NCBI GenBank assembly: GCA_029262065.1 | Contig: JAJDAC010000002.1 | Location: forward strand, 186,001-250,000 | Length of the DNA: 64,000 nt | Direction: 5' to 3' | From: Candidatus Krumholzibacteriota bacterium | GTDB lineage: Bacteria; Krumholzibacteriota; Krumholzibacteriia; JAJRXK01 | Part shown: positions 26,809 to 35,960 of the stretch, piece after piece | How positions within the stretch are numbered: position 1 is the first letter of the stretch | Layout: the number at the start of each line of letters is the position of its first letter | Made by a program: the position numbers and the translations under genes | The notes under the pieces: generated by a model | Databases searched by the model: none | Told to the model about the DNA's origin: nothing | Seen by the model: only the letters and a program-made list of their open reading frames with translations

Positions 26809-27731
26809 CAGCTGGTGGCCTCCACGAACGACTCCTGAATGCCACGCGTGGCTTCAACCATTTCCCGAATCTCGGCGCGGCCCTCCAGGGCAACCAAAGC
26901 GCGGAAGATGGGCTCGGTACCCTCAGCCGACGAGAGTACGACCCGCAACCCATCTTGGATGGGTTCGGCTTGATGTCCGGTTTGTACCAGATGGGCGGCC
27001 AGTTCCTCGATCGCACCGCGGCCGCGCAGGTCGTAGATCAAGCGGCGCTCGATGGTCTGTCGCGCGACGGGTCGGTAGTCGGCGACCCGTCCGTCCTTCA
27101 ACACCAGAACCTGGTCGCAGGTCTCCTCGACGTCGGCCAGCAGGTGCGTGCTCAGGATCACACTCACACCCTTGTTCCGCGATATGTCCCGCACGAGTCC
27201 CAACATGGCCTCGCGACCGGGCGGATCCATGCCCGCGGTGGGCTCGTCCAGCAAAAGCAGGTCGGGGTCGTGCACCAGCGCTTGCGCCAGCTTCAACCTC
27301 TGTTTCATGCCCTGCGAGTAGCCCCCAAGGTCGCGATACCGCGACTCGCCCAAGCCCACGTAGTACAACACCTGGTGGGCCCGTTCGATTGCGTCCCGAT
27401 GTTGCATCCCCACGAGTTCGCCGGCGTAGGCGGTCATTTCCAGCGCGTTCATGCCCGGAACCATACACTCGCTCTCGGGGACCAGCCCGATGCGCCGCCG
27501 GATGGCCAGGGCGTCGGTGGCCACATCGAAACCCAGGACCTGCGCCCGGCCGGCGGCCGAGGGCAGGAGCCCCAGGACCGTCCGGAGCAGCGTGCTCTTG
27601 CCCGCGCCGTTGGGGCCCAACAGACCCACCGCTCCGGGCGAGAGCTGGATATCCACGCCGTGCAGCACCTCTTTGGGGCCGTACCGCTGGACCAGACCTT
27701 GCGTCTCGAGAATGAATGAGAGGGAGTTCAC
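26808..27731 (-). CDS. ABC transporter ATP-binding protein
   Basis: First gene of the four-gene exporter operon. Walker A GPNGAGKST, signature YSQGMKQRLKLAQAL, Walker B LLLLDEPTAGMDP, and the switch His in LSTHLLADVE. GTG 27731 (MNSLSFILETQG) is preferred because AGGG lies five bases upstream; GTG 27755 would add eight residues. Substrate is unknown. Two ATPases and two permeases in tandem suggest either two transporters or one heteromeric complex. Confidence 0.92.
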   Translation of the reverse strand: MNSLSFILETQGLVQRYGPKEVLHGVDIQLSPGAVGLLGPNGAGKSTLLRTVLGLLPSAAGRAQVLGFDVATDALAIRRRIGLVPESECMVPGMNALEMTAYAGELVGMQHRDAIERAHQVLYYVGLGESRYRDLGGYSQGMKQRLKLAQALVHDPDLLLLDEPTAGMDPPGREAMLGLVRDISRNKGVSVILSTHLLADVEETCDQVLVLKDGRVADYRPVARQTIERRLIYDLRGRGAIEELAAHLVQTGHQAEPIQDGLRVVLSSAEGTEPIFRALVALEGRAEIREMVEATRGIQESFVEATS

Positions 27732-27905
27732 CAGTACCCTACGTTCCTGATACACCGAGAAGTTTCCAGATCCTTCCCGTGGCTACCTGGACGCACGGGC
27801 GGACCTACGGGTTCCATGCCGCAAAAGTGGGCGAAGTGTAGCGCTCCAGCGGCCCGGGGCCTAGGGGACGATCCGAGAATCTGAGGGGGGCTCTTGGTAA
27901 CAAAG

Positions 27906-27935
27906 TTGCCACCTCTACACGACTTGGCTTATCAT
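27906..27935 (+). promoter_or_regulatory. Sigma-70-type promoter of the DUF4114-like gene
   Basis: TTGCCA (27906-27911) and TATCAT (27930-27935), each five of six to consensus, with an 18-base spacer. The predicted start near 27942 gives a leader of about 125 bases. Confidence 0.6.
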
Positions 27936-27987
27936 TAACTGTGTTTGCGTATCTGTCCATCGGCCTCCTTCCGGCCCTTCACCTGAG

Positions 27988-28032
27988 CACGTGCCAGCTT
28001 CGGGCAAAGCTACGACATCTTTGGCGCACGTG
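27988..28032 (+). promoter_or_regulatory. Structured 5' leader element, possible cis-regulatory RNA
   Basis: An outer stem pairs CACGTGCC (27988-27995) with GGCGCACGTG (28023-28032, two-base bulge). Inside it is a hairpin AGCTT-CGGGCA-AAGCT (27996-28011). The GCAAAGCTACG string loosely resembles part of a cyclic di-GMP-I riboswitch, but the other half of that motif is missing. The ribosome site (AGGAGG) lies 20 bases further on. Confidence 0.35.
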
Positions 28033-28068
28033 ACTGCAAGACAATGCTCCTCTAGGAGGACAGACATC

Positions 28069-28833
28069 ATGGTTCGATCGATTGGGCGCGCGATCCTGAC
28101 CGTCGCTGCCCTGGCCAGCTTGGCCTCACCCGCCGCGGCGTTTGACGTCGTCTTCGGCGACTCGTGGGACAACTGGACTCTTCAAGACGTACTGAATCAG
28201 GAGTACGGGTTTGGCGTCATCGACGCCGCCACTGACTACGAAGGATTCCTGCCGGGCGACGCCGACCCTCCCTACTGGGTCGACGAAATGCTCCAGGGGG
28301 TTCTGGTACGTGAGATCGCCGGCTACTCGCCCACGAACATCATGGGTTGGTATACCGAAGACCTCACGTCACCCCCGATCATCGATGGCATCGGCGACGG
28401 TGTGATCTTCGAGGGTGCTCAGGGTGCCAACACAGTGAGTTCGCTCACGTTTCCCGGTGGTGTCACGCAGTTCGGATTCTATCTGAATCCCAACGGGACC
28501 CAGGGATCGACCAACGCTCCCGAGCCTGAACTGTTCTACACGAATCGCTTCTACAACGATCTGGGAACCGACGGCACTGGTGCTGTTCGTGCTCCCCAGG
28601 ATGGCGACGTTCAGTGCCTGGTGTACAACATCACGCACCTCAAGAACGGCGTCCCCACGTACGTGCTGGCTTGGGAAGACCTGGACTACAGCAGCCCGCT
28701 GGGCCCGGAGGGAACGTTCGAAGGTGGATACACCGACAACGATTTCCAGGACCTCGTGGTAGAGATCTCGGCCGACTCGCCGGTGAAGACCAGCGTCGAC
28801 AGCTTCGGTCAGATCAAGGCGATGTACCAGTAG
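28069..28833 (+). CDS. Secreted DUF4114-like protein
   Basis: A 254-residue exported protein. The signal peptide (VAALASLASPAAAF) is clear. The C-terminal part has the DUF4114 hallmark VLAWEDLDYSSP followed by YTDNDFQDLVVEI, an acidic calcium-site-like block found in surface and matrix proteins. ATG 28069 is preceded by AGGAGG. It is a single-gene unit with its own promoter, a structured leader and a terminator. Function is unknown beyond likely extracellular location. Confidence 0.72.
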   Translation: MVRSIGRAILTVAALASLASPAAAFDVVFGDSWDNWTLQDVLNQEYGFGVIDAATDYEGFLPGDADPPYWVDEMLQGVLVREIAGYSPTNIMGWYTEDLTSPPIIDGIGDGVIFEGAQGANTVSSLTFPGGVTQFGFYLNPNGTQGSTNAPEPELFYTNRFYNDLGTDGTGAVRAPQDGDVQCLVYNITHLKNGVPTYVLAWEDLDYSSPLGPEGTFEGGYTDNDFQDLVVEISADSPVKTSVDSFGQIKAMYQ

Positions 28834-28886
28834 TTGGCCCACGCGACCGGTCGCTGGCCCTTTGTCCGGCGACAGCAGTGGCAATG

Positions 28887-28924
28887 AAAAGGCCCCTCCG
28901 CGTAGCACGCGGAGGGGCCTTTTT
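28887..28924. terminator. Strong bidirectional rho-independent terminator
   Basis: Perfect 16-base stem (AAAAGGCCCCTCCGCG / complement) with a five-base loop and flanking A and T runs, between the convergent genes ending at 28833 and 28951. Confidence 0.93.
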
Positions 28925-28950
28925 CGTTGGGTCTGCTCTGACGCGCGGCG

Positions 28951-30639
28951 TCAGTTGGCGGCCGACTTGTCCTCTGCCTTGGTAGCTTTGGCCTCGGCCA
29001 GCTTCTGCATACGACGCTCTTCGGCGAGGCGGAACAGCTCTGCCTGCGACTTTGCTCGGCGCAGTAGATCGACGGCTTCCCAAACCTGTCCGTCGCGCTC
29101 CAACGAAACACGGTAGCTCGCGCTCGATCCCCAAAAGCGCCGGGAAATCTCGCGGCGAATGCCTTCTTCCACGTAGTCGCGATTCTCGTCGAACAATTCG
29201 CGCGTAAACTCCACTTCCATGTCCTCGAAGAACCCAGGCAGATCCTCACGCCCCTGGGCCAAGGTCCAGAACTCGTCGACCATGGCGTCGGTTATTGCGA
29301 AGTCCGGCTCGGGCTGTGGGTTGTGGGTAGCAAATTCGTTCGTGTAGTGGAAGAACGTGGCATCGCGCTCCAGAGCCACGGCGAAATTGCTGAGCAGCGA
29401 AGGTTCAATATCCAGATCGGGGTTGATACCACCGCCGCCGAACACCTCGCGCTGAGCGTCGGTGTAGAAGATCTCGCGATTGTCGATCTCTTCGTCGACC
29501 GCCTCTTCCAGATCGTCGCCGTTCTCGGCCAGGATCTCGCCTTCGTGACTACGATCGCGGTGAATGGATCGTCCGCTGGGCGTGTAGTATTTGGCCGTGG
29601 TGAGCTTGAGAGCTTCGGTGTCGTTCAGCTCGAACACGGTCTGCACCGAACCCTTGCCGAACGACGTCTGGCCCAGTACCAGGCCCACGTCGTGGTCCTG
29701 GATGGCCCCGGCCAGGATTTCCGAGGCGCTGGCCGAGCTACCATTGATCATGACGATCAACGGACGCGAGGTCCATTTCGACCCACCCCGGTTGGTGGCG
29801 TAGTAGCTCATGTTCTGCTGGGCCAGGCGACCCTTGGTGTAGACGATCAGGTCGTCCTTCTCCAGGAAGATCTCGCTCGTTTCCTTGGCCGCCTGCAACA
29901 ACCCACCCGGGTTGAAACGCAGGTCCAGGATGAGTGAGCGCATACCCTGCGACTCCAACTCCACGATTCTGTCCTGAAGCTCGCGGGCGGTGGTGCGGGC
30001 AAAGTTGCTGATGCGGATGTATCCCACGCCCGCCTCTTCGTCGATCAGGAACGCGTGCGGCACGCTCTCGATCTTGATGATGTCGCGCACGATGGTAAAA
30101 GGCAGGATCTGGGCCTGGCCGGGGCGCCGAATGCCAATGGACACCGCGGTGCCCTTGGTACCCCGCAGCTTTGACACGGCGTCGGTCTGTTTCCAACCCT
30201 GGGTACTTTCGCCCTCGATCTCGACGATCTGGTCGCCACCGCGGATGCCCAGACGAAATGCCGGCGTGTCGTCGATGGGCGACACTACCGTGGGGTAGTC
30301 GTCGCGCACGGTGATTTGAATGCCCAACCCGCCGAACTCGCCCTGGGTGCTGACCATCAGCTCGTCGTAGATCTCGGCCGTGAGCAACGCCGTGTGGGGA
30401 TCGAGCTCCGCGAGCATTCCCTCGATTGCGGTCTCGATGAGATCGCGCGGGTCGACCTCGTCGACGTAGCTGCGAGCTACGCGCTCGTAGACCTTCCCGA
30501 ACAGCTCCAGGCTCTCGATCACCTCGCGGCTACGCGCGCGACGGTCGCGGCGGGTCTGTGCCCCCGCCTCGATCACGGCGCTCGCTACCATGACCAGGGA
30601 CAAGGTGATGACAATGAAGCTACGAATGGGTCTGCGCAT
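28951..30639 (-). CDS. S41-family C-terminal processing protease
   Basis: A 562-residue periplasmic serine protease. A signal peptide ends near IEAGAQ; a PDZ domain spans about residues 95-185 (GGLGIQITVRDDYPTV, GIRGGDQIVEIEG). The catalytic Ser is in INGSSASASEILAGAI and the general-base Lys in SFGKGSVQT, as in CtpA/Prc enzymes. The C-terminal 180 residues are a charged helical extension. ATG 30639 is the first start before the signal peptide. It follows tmk after about 146 bases. Confidence 0.93.
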   Translation of the reverse strand: MRRPIRSFIVITLSLVMVASAVIEAGAQTRRDRRARSREVIESLELFGKVYERVARSYVDEVDPRDLIETAIEGMLAELDPHTALLTAEIYDELMVSTQGEFGGLGIQITVRDDYPTVVSPIDDTPAFRLGIRGGDQIVEIEGESTQGWKQTDAVSKLRGTKGTAVSIGIRRPGQAQILPFTIVRDIIKIESVPHAFLIDEEAGVGYIRISNFARTTARELQDRIVELESQGMRSLILDLRFNPGGLLQAAKETSEIFLEKDDLIVYTKGRLAQQNMSYYATNRGGSKWTSRPLIVMINGSSASASEILAGAIQDHDVGLVLGQTSFGKGSVQTVFELNDTEALKLTTAKYYTPSGRSIHRDRSHEGEILAENGDDLEEAVDEEIDNREIFYTDAQREVFGGGGINPDLDIEPSLLSNFAVALERDATFFHYTNEFATHNPQPEPDFAITDAMVDEFWTLAQGREDLPGFFEDMEVEFTRELFDENRDYVEEGIRREISRRFWGSSASYRVSLERDGQVWEAVDLLRRAKSQAELFRLAEERRMQKLAEAKATKAEDKSAAN

Positions 30640-30785
30640 GTCCGACTCGATCCGCTGAGAGTGTCGTTGTTGAATGAAGCGGGGAGGGCAAAAAGGCCAG
30701 TCTCTCGTTCCCATAAAATACACAAGCCAACCCCTCGGGGCAGCAATAAGTGTTCCACGCCCCCTGAGCCAGATTGTTCCCCATT

Positions 30786-31448
30786 CTACGATGTTTGAGC
30801 GTCAGGAAGTTGCAAAGGCAGGCCATCCACCGAATCCCGGATTCGGGCCCAGGCGCACTCGGCGAGTTCCTGGGGCGGTAACGTACCATCCATTACGAAG
30901 AATCGATGCGGTTCGTCCCGCGCCAATTCCAGGTAGGTCTGGCGGACCATTTCGTGGAAATCGGAGTGCTCGCGCTCCATTCGATCCTGCGGCCCGGCCC
31001 GTCGCGCCCGGCCCACCGCGGGGTCGAGGTCGACCAGCAGGGTCAGATCGGGCGGCCTATCTTGGGTGGCCAGCTTGTTCAACCCCTGGACCGTCTCCAA
31101 ACCAAGGCCGCGTCCGCCTCCCTGGTAGGCCACCGAGGCGTCCATGTACCTGTCGCACAACACGATAGCGTCTTGAGCGGTGGGCGCGAGTATGACTTCC
31201 CGGACAAGCTGCGCGCGGGACGCGAGCATCAGGAACAATTCGGCCCAGGGCTCAACCGGCTGATCCTGCTCCAACACCACCCGCCGGACCGACTCGCCCA
31301 GCTCGGTCGTCCCGGGCTCCCGCACCATGATCACGCGGCGGCCGCAGGCCTCCAAGGCGGCTCCCAACCGCCGCATCAACGTACTCTTGCCGCTGCCCTC
31401 CACGCCCTCAAAGGTAATCAGGGCCATCGGTCGACCATTGCTGTTCAA
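30786..31448 (-). CDS. tmk: Thymidylate kinase
   Basis: Phosphorylates dTMP to dTDP. The 220-residue protein has the P-loop FEGVEGSGKSTLMRRL, the DR motif region VLCDRYMDASVAYQG and the lid region. TTG 31448 is the likely start because GGAGG lies six bases upstream; ATG 31427 lacks a site. It lies downstream of the CDP-alcohol transferase gene with a 49-base gap. Confidence 0.94.
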   Translation of the reverse strand: MNSNGRPMALITFEGVEGSGKSTLMRRLGAALEACGRRVIMVREPGTTELGESVRRVVLEQDQPVEPWAELFLMLASRAQLVREVILAPTAQDAIVLCDRYMDASVAYQGGGRGLGLETVQGLNKLATQDRPPDLTLLVDLDPAVGRARRAGPQDRMEREHSDFHEMVRQTYLELARDEPHRFFVMDGTLPPQELAECAWARIRDSVDGLPLQLPDAQTS

Positions 31449-31497
31449 GTCACGCCTCCGTGGGTCCGCCGCAACGGCCCAATTGCAGCTCGGGTTC

Positions 31498-32094
31498 TCA
31501 GGCGTCCCTCTGGCGCCAGACGTGGACGATGCGCTGGAATACGGTCACCCAGCTCAAGACCGCCAAGGCAAACAACACGAAACCCAGAACCTGACGCCCC
31601 GCCAGCAGGCCGGCCACCAGTAGCACCACCCGTTCCGGTCGTTCCAGCCAGCCAACCTTGCACTCGTAGCCCGCCGCCTCGGCCCGGGCCCGCACGTAGC
31701 TGACGGTCAAGGAGCCGGCGAGCGCCGCGGCCGTCGCCACCGGCAGCCAGGCCGGGCCGTATCCGCTGCGGATCACGTCGGCCAAGATGGCCAGGAGCAC
31801 GGCCGACTCGCTCAACCGGTCGAAGGTCGAGTCCAGGAACGCGCCAATGGTCGTGGTCTGATTCCGTCGTCGCGCGAGCGCACCGTCGAGCATGTCGAAT
31901 CCGCTGGCCACGAGAAACGCGATCGCCCCCCAAAACAGCTCGCCGGTGAACAAGACGCCGGCCGCGGCAAGATTCAGTAGGAGCCCCAGCAGAGTGAGTC
32001 CGTTGGGCGACACGCCCATCTTGTCGAGCAACACCACCAACGGATGAACGGCCGTCCTTACGACGCGCTCGAGCGGATTGGTTGGCGAGGTCAT
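31498..32094 (-). CDS. Phosphatidylinositol-phosphate synthase (CDP-alcohol phosphatidyltransferase)
   Basis: A 198-residue membrane enzyme with the CDP-alcohol transferase motif DMLDGALARRR, then GAFLDSTFDRLSE (DxxDGxxAR...GxxxDxxxD). The downstream segment SYVRARAEAAGYECKVGW followed by LERPER matches phosphatidylinositol-phosphate synthases such as mycobacterial PgsA1 rather than phosphatidylglycerophosphate synthases. It would join CDP-diacylglycerol and inositol 1-phosphate, the product of the Ino1 encoded at 16511-17710. The start ATG 32094 overlaps rsmI in an ATGA. Alternative: another head group. Confidence 0.8.
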   Translation of the reverse strand: MTSPTNPLERVVRTAVHPLVVLLDKMGVSPNGLTLLGLLLNLAAAGVLFTGELFWGAIAFLVASGFDMLDGALARRRNQTTTIGAFLDSTFDRLSESAVLLAILADVIRSGYGPAWLPVATAAALAGSLTVSYVRARAEAAGYECKVGWLERPERVVLLVAGLLAGRQVLGFVLFALAVLSWVTVFQRIVHVWRQRDA

Positions 32095-32765
32095 TTGGGC
32101 GCGCCCTCGATGACCAGTACCAGTTCACCCTTCGGCAATCGCTGCGTGTAGTGCGCACGCAACTCGGCCGGCGATCCACGCCTTACATCTTCGAAACGCT
32201 TCGTCAATTCCCGACACACGGCGAAACGCCGGTCGGGAAGTACCTCTTCGGCCGCGGCCAGCGATTTCAACAGACGATGGGGTGAATCCAGCACCACCAC
32301 CGTGCGTCCTTCGCTCAGGTAACCCTCAAGCTGCCTTCGCAGGCCCCCGCTTCGCCGTGGCAACCAGCCGTCGAACACGAACCGGTCGGTGGCGAATCCG
32401 CTGAGCACCAGCGCCATGACCACGCTGGTGGGCCCGGGTACCATGCTGACAATCTGCCCCGCCTCGATCGCGGCTCGCACCACGCGAAACGCGGGGTCCG
32501 CGACGCCCGGCGTACCGGCGTCGGAAACCAACGCAACCGTGCGTCCGGCTTTCAGATGTTCGACGATCTCAACCGCGCGCGCCGCCTCGTTGTGATCGTG
32601 GCAACTTCGCAGCGGTCGCGAGGACCCCAACTGTTGCAACATTCGGCCGGTGTGGCGCGTGTCCTCGGCGTAGACCAGGTCGGCCTCGGCCAACGTCTCA
32701 CGAGCTCGCGTGGACAAATCGCCCAGATTGCCGATGGGCGTGGCGACGAGGATCAACAAGGTCAA
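32091..32765 (-). CDS. rsmI: 16S rRNA 2'-O-methyltransferase RsmI
   Basis: Methylates the ribose of C1402 in 16S rRNA. The 224-residue tetrapyrrole-methylase fold has LVATPIGNLGD, VYAEDTRHTGRML, LVSDAGTPGVADPAF and MVPGPTSVVMAL, all diagnostic. It begins at TTG 32765 in a TTGA overlap with the nadE stop; no better start precedes the conserved core. Confidence 0.95.
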   Translation of the reverse strand: MTLLILVATPIGNLGDLSTRARETLAEADLVYAEDTRHTGRMLQQLGSSRPLRSCHDHNEAARAVEIVEHLKAGRTVALVSDAGTPGVADPAFRVVRAAIEAGQIVSMVPGPTSVVMALVLSGFATDRFVFDGWLPRRSGGLRRQLEGYLSEGRTVVVLDSPHRLLKSLAAAEEVLPDRRFAVCRELTKRFEDVRRGSPAELRAHYTQRLPKGELVLVIEGAPK

Positions 32766-33619
32766 CCCGTCCAGTCGCGCGGGTACAGAAAGTCTTTGTC
32801 GATGGTTCGAGCGCTCAGTTTCAGGATAACTGGCATCTTGCGCTTGAACTGGTTGTTGCGCACACGGCGTTGCACTTCATCCACAAACTCCGCGTCGAAT
32901 CCCATGTCCACCAGCGTCGCGCGCCCCTTGCGCCGGTCCACCATTTCGTAGAGCAATGCGTCGGCCTGTGCGTAGGTGTAGCCCAATTCCTCTTCGTCGG
33001 TCTGGCCCTCCCACAAATCCGCGCTCGGGGCTTTTTCCACGATGACGTCGGGAACTCCCAGGAAACGGGAAACACTCCTGGCCTGCGTCTTGTAGAGGTC
33101 TCCGATGGGCATGATGGCGCAAGCCGAGTCGCCAAACACCGTGCTGTAGCCCAGCAGGAGTTCGGTCTTGTTGCTGGTGCCCAACACCAGGGCCCGGTGC
33201 TCCACACTGTAGTCGTAGAGGATCGTCATACGCTCGCGCGCCATCTTGTTGCCCCGGCGCATCTCGGAGGCGTCGCCATGTCGTTCGAAGTACGCATCGA
33301 TCTGAGGACCGATGGCTTCCACATGCGCGGGCGCGCCCAGTTCACGGGCCACCAACTGTCCGTGGGCCAAGCTATCGGGATTGCTGGTGGTGTAGGGCAT
33401 GCAAACCATGATGACGTTCTCGGCGCCAAACACCTTGGCGGCCAGGTAGGCCACGAGCGCGGAATCGAGACCTCCCGAGACCCCCAGTACCACTTTTTCG
33501 AACCCCACGCGTCGAACCTCGCGCCCCAGTCCACGACACAACACGTCCACGGCCGCGCGGGTGTCCAGCGCCTGGACCTGGGCTAGACTTGCTTCGGGGT
33601 ATCGATTCGAGGCGTTCAA
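32762..33619 (-). CDS. nadE: NAD synthetase, synthetase subunit
   Basis: Amidates deamido-NAD to NAD. The 285-residue protein is the ATP-pyrophosphatase domain alone, with the PP-loop VLGVSGGLDSALVAYLA, LVLGTSNKTELLLGYSTVFG and KAPSADLWEGQTDEEELG. It lacks the N-terminal glutaminase domain of one-piece glutamine-dependent enzymes; that domain is encoded by the preceding gene, whose stop it overlaps as TTGA (start TTG 33619). The two probably form one enzyme. Confidence 0.94.
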   Translation of the reverse strand: MNASNRYPEASLAQVQALDTRAAVDVLCRGLGREVRRVGFEKVVLGVSGGLDSALVAYLAAKVFGAENVIMVCMPYTTSNPDSLAHGQLVARELGAPAHVEAIGPQIDAYFERHGDASEMRRGNKMARERMTILYDYSVEHRALVLGTSNKTELLLGYSTVFGDSACAIMPIGDLYKTQARSVSRFLGVPDVIVEKAPSADLWEGQTDEEELGYTYAQADALLYEMVDRRKGRATLVDMGFDAEFVDEVQRRVRNNQFKRKMPVILKLSARTIDKDFLYPRDWTG

Positions 33620-34476
33620 GATTCACCGTGTCGTCGGCCGGCGGCGATTCGACGTAGTTCGCGCGCGGTCAGGTCGAGCTTCTCATCGCGCAAGACGGGG
33701 TTGGTCAGACGCGCCTGACGAACACGCCCGCGGTCGAATTCCCCCACGACCAGGGCCTCGTCGTAGAGCGCGCCCTCGGCCACCATTTCTCCCTCGGGTC
33801 CCAGCAAAACGCTGTTACCCCAAAAAACCAAGCCGTCCTCGGTGCCCACCCGGTTGGCGAACGCGATGTAGCATCCGTAGAGGCGGGCGTAGGTGCGTAG
33901 CGTGTCGAGCCAGGTAACCGCGTTGTAGGGAAGCTCGCCCTGGTGCAGATCCCGCACGGGACTCGCGGTCTGGACCACGACCAGTTCGGCCCCGTCCAAC
34001 AACAGCAACGAGACGAGCGAGGGATGCCAGGCATCTTCACAGATGCTCAAGCCCAACCGACCCCACTTGGTGTCAATGGCCCCCACCCGGTTTCCCGATC
34101 CCACGAAGCGCGCTTCGTCAAAGACTCCGTAGCTGGCCAGGTACACCTTGCGATGGACGTGCGCCACGACACCATCCTCGATGTAGAACGTGGCAATGTA
34201 CTGGGCGTGCTCGGACGATTCCTCGATGCCGCCCACGCAAACCGACATGGGACCGGCCGCCTCGGCCAATCGCGCCAACTCAGGCGCATCTGGCCGCAAC
34301 GACACCTCGTGAACCAGATCCTGCAGAACGTACCCAGTCAGCGACAGCTCCGGGAAAACCAGCAGATCCACACCCTCTTTGCGGGCTCGCGCCACCGTAT
34401 CCAGGTGCGAGGCCAGGTTACTGGCCACGTTACCAAGCGTGGCGTCGCACTGGGCCAGGCCAATCTTGAAGGACAT
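33616..34476 (-). CDS. Nitrilase-family glutaminase subunit for NAD synthetase
   Basis: A 286-residue carbon-nitrogen hydrolase. The catalytic triad is visible: Glu in LVFPELSLTGY, Lys in HRKVYLASYG and Cys in LSICEDAWHPSL. The segments around them match the glutaminase domain of glutamine-dependent NadE, which supplies ammonia to the synthetase. ATG 34476 has GGGAG eight bases upstream. The direct overlap with nadE supports a shared function rather than a general amidase role. Confidence 0.88.
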   Translation of the reverse strand: MSFKIGLAQCDATLGNVASNLASHLDTVARARKEGVDLLVFPELSLTGYVLQDLVHEVSLRPDAPELARLAEAAGPMSVCVGGIEESSEHAQYIATFYIEDGVVAHVHRKVYLASYGVFDEARFVGSGNRVGAIDTKWGRLGLSICEDAWHPSLVSLLLLDGAELVVVQTASPVRDLHQGELPYNAVTWLDTLRTYARLYGCYIAFANRVGTEDGLVFWGNSVLLGPEGEMVAEGALYDEALVVGEFDRGRVRQARLTNPVLRDEKLDLTARELRRIAAGRRHGES

Positions 34477-34514
34477 TGAGCGATCTCCCTGGGCAGGCGG
34501 CGGGCCGAAGAGGG

Positions 34515-35960
34515 TCAGAAACGTCGCCAGAAGTCGGGCGTGAGCAACACCAGCACGGTGTAGAGTTCCAGCCGCCCCAGCAGCATACAGAAGATCAGGA
34601 CCCACTTCCCCATCAAAGGAACGGCGGCGAAGTTGTCGGTGGGGCCCACCGAGCCCAGGCCCGGGCCAATGTTGTTGATGGTGGCCGCCACCGCGCCAAT
34701 GGCCGAGATCAGATCCAGCCCCACCATCGTCATGGCGAAGGTTGCCGTGACGGTGCAAATGATAAGCAGCAGGAAAAAGCCCAGGATGTTCGTCATGATT
34801 TCAGGCGGCACGGCCCGCTCGTTGTACCGCATGACGTAGACGCCGCGCGGATGCAGCAACTTTCGCACTTCATTGAAACCATGCTGAGCCAACAGAAGCA
34901 GGCGAATGTTCTTCATGCCGCCGCCCGTACTACCCGCGCATCCGCCCACGAACATGATGAACAACAAGACAAACTGGGAAAGGCTGGTCCAACCCTCGTA
35001 GTCAGCGGTACCGAAGCCCGTGGTCGTAACGATCGATACCACCTGGAACAGGCTGTGCCTGACGTTGTCGCCCGCCGACATCTCGGTAGCCTGGATATTC
35101 GAAACCGCGATGATGGATGTGGCCAACAGGATCACGGTCACGTACACGCGAAACTCACCGTCGCGCCAGTAGCTCTTGATGCGACCATTCACCGCCGCGT
35201 AATGAAGCGAGAAGTTCACGCCGGCAATGAACATGAACACGGTGATCACCACATCGATGGCCACACTGTCATAGGCGCCCACCGACGCCGCGCGCGTGGA
35301 AAATCCACCGGTGGCCATGGTGGCAAATGAATGACAAAGAGCCTCGAACAAGCTCATGCCGCAGAACATGAGGGCGATGACCTGCACCAACGAAATAATG
35401 CCGTAGACGACCCACAACAGGCGCGCGGTCTCCTTGATGCGCGGTGTGAGCCTGTCCGGCGACGGTCCCGGCGCTTCGGCCTTGAACAGCTGCATGCCAC
35501 CCACACCCAGGATAGGCAGGATAGCCAGGCCCAACACCACGATGCCCATGCCACCCAGCCACTGGATCTGGCAGCGCCACAGCGCCAGGCCATGCGGCAG
35601 TGCCTCGATGTCGTTGAGAATCGAGGCACCGGTGGTGGTGAAGCCGCTGATCGACTCGAACATGGCGTCGGTGAAGGCAGGGATTGCACCGGAAAGATAG
35701 AAGGGCATCGCCCCCAGAATGCCCACCGCAATCCAGCCGAACGTCACGATGACGAAACCATCTTTGGTGCGGAGTTCGCGCGAGTCACGCAGAAACCCGG
35801 CCAGGGATCCACCCACCAGCAGGGCCGCGGCCTGGGATATCATGAACACCTGCCAGTCGGTTTCGCCGTACAGCAGACTCACGATAATAGGCAGGGTCAT
35901 GGCGGCGGCCGTGGCCAGCAGCAACACACCAAGCAAGCGACCAACGACGCGAACGTTCAT
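34515..35960 (-). CDS. trkH: Trk/Ktr-type potassium transporter membrane subunit
   Basis: A 481-residue channel-like protein built of four helix-pore-helix units. The filter-like loops are SGFTTTGASIL, ATMATGGFST, VSIVTTTGFGTADY and NNIGPGLGSVGP. The GGCAGSTGGGMKNIR segment is typical of TrkH/KtrB. The start ATG overlaps trkA in an ATGA, so the gating subunit and channel are made together. Confidence 0.94.
   Translation of the reverse strand: MNVRVVGRLLGVLLLATAAAMTLPIIVSLLYGETDWQVFMISQAAALLVGGSLAGFLRDSRELRTKDGFVIVTFGWIAVGILGAMPFYLSGAIPAFTDAMFESISGFTTTGASILNDIEALPHGLALWRCQIQWLGGMGIVVLGLAILPILGVGGMQLFKAEAPGPSPDRLTPRIKETARLLWVVYGIISLVQVIALMFCGMSLFEALCHSFATMATGGFSTRAASVGAYDSVAIDVVITVFMFIAGVNFSLHYAAVNGRIKSYWRDGEFRVYVTVILLATSIIAVSNIQATEMSAGDNVRHSLFQVVSIVTTTGFGTADYEGWTSLSQFVLLFIMFVGGCAGSTGGGMKNIRLLLLAQHGFNEVRKLLHPRGVYVMRYNERAVPPEIMTNILGFFLLLIICTVTATFAMTMVGLDLISAIGAVAATINNIGPGLGSVGPTDNFAAVPLMGKWVLIFCMLLGRLELYTVLVLLTPDFWRRF

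Noticed and set aside
28034-28050. Possible sigma-54 promoter TGGCGCACG...TGC before the DUF4114-like gene
   Set aside because: GG and GC are 11 bases apart instead of 10, and a good sigma-70-type promoter lies upstream.
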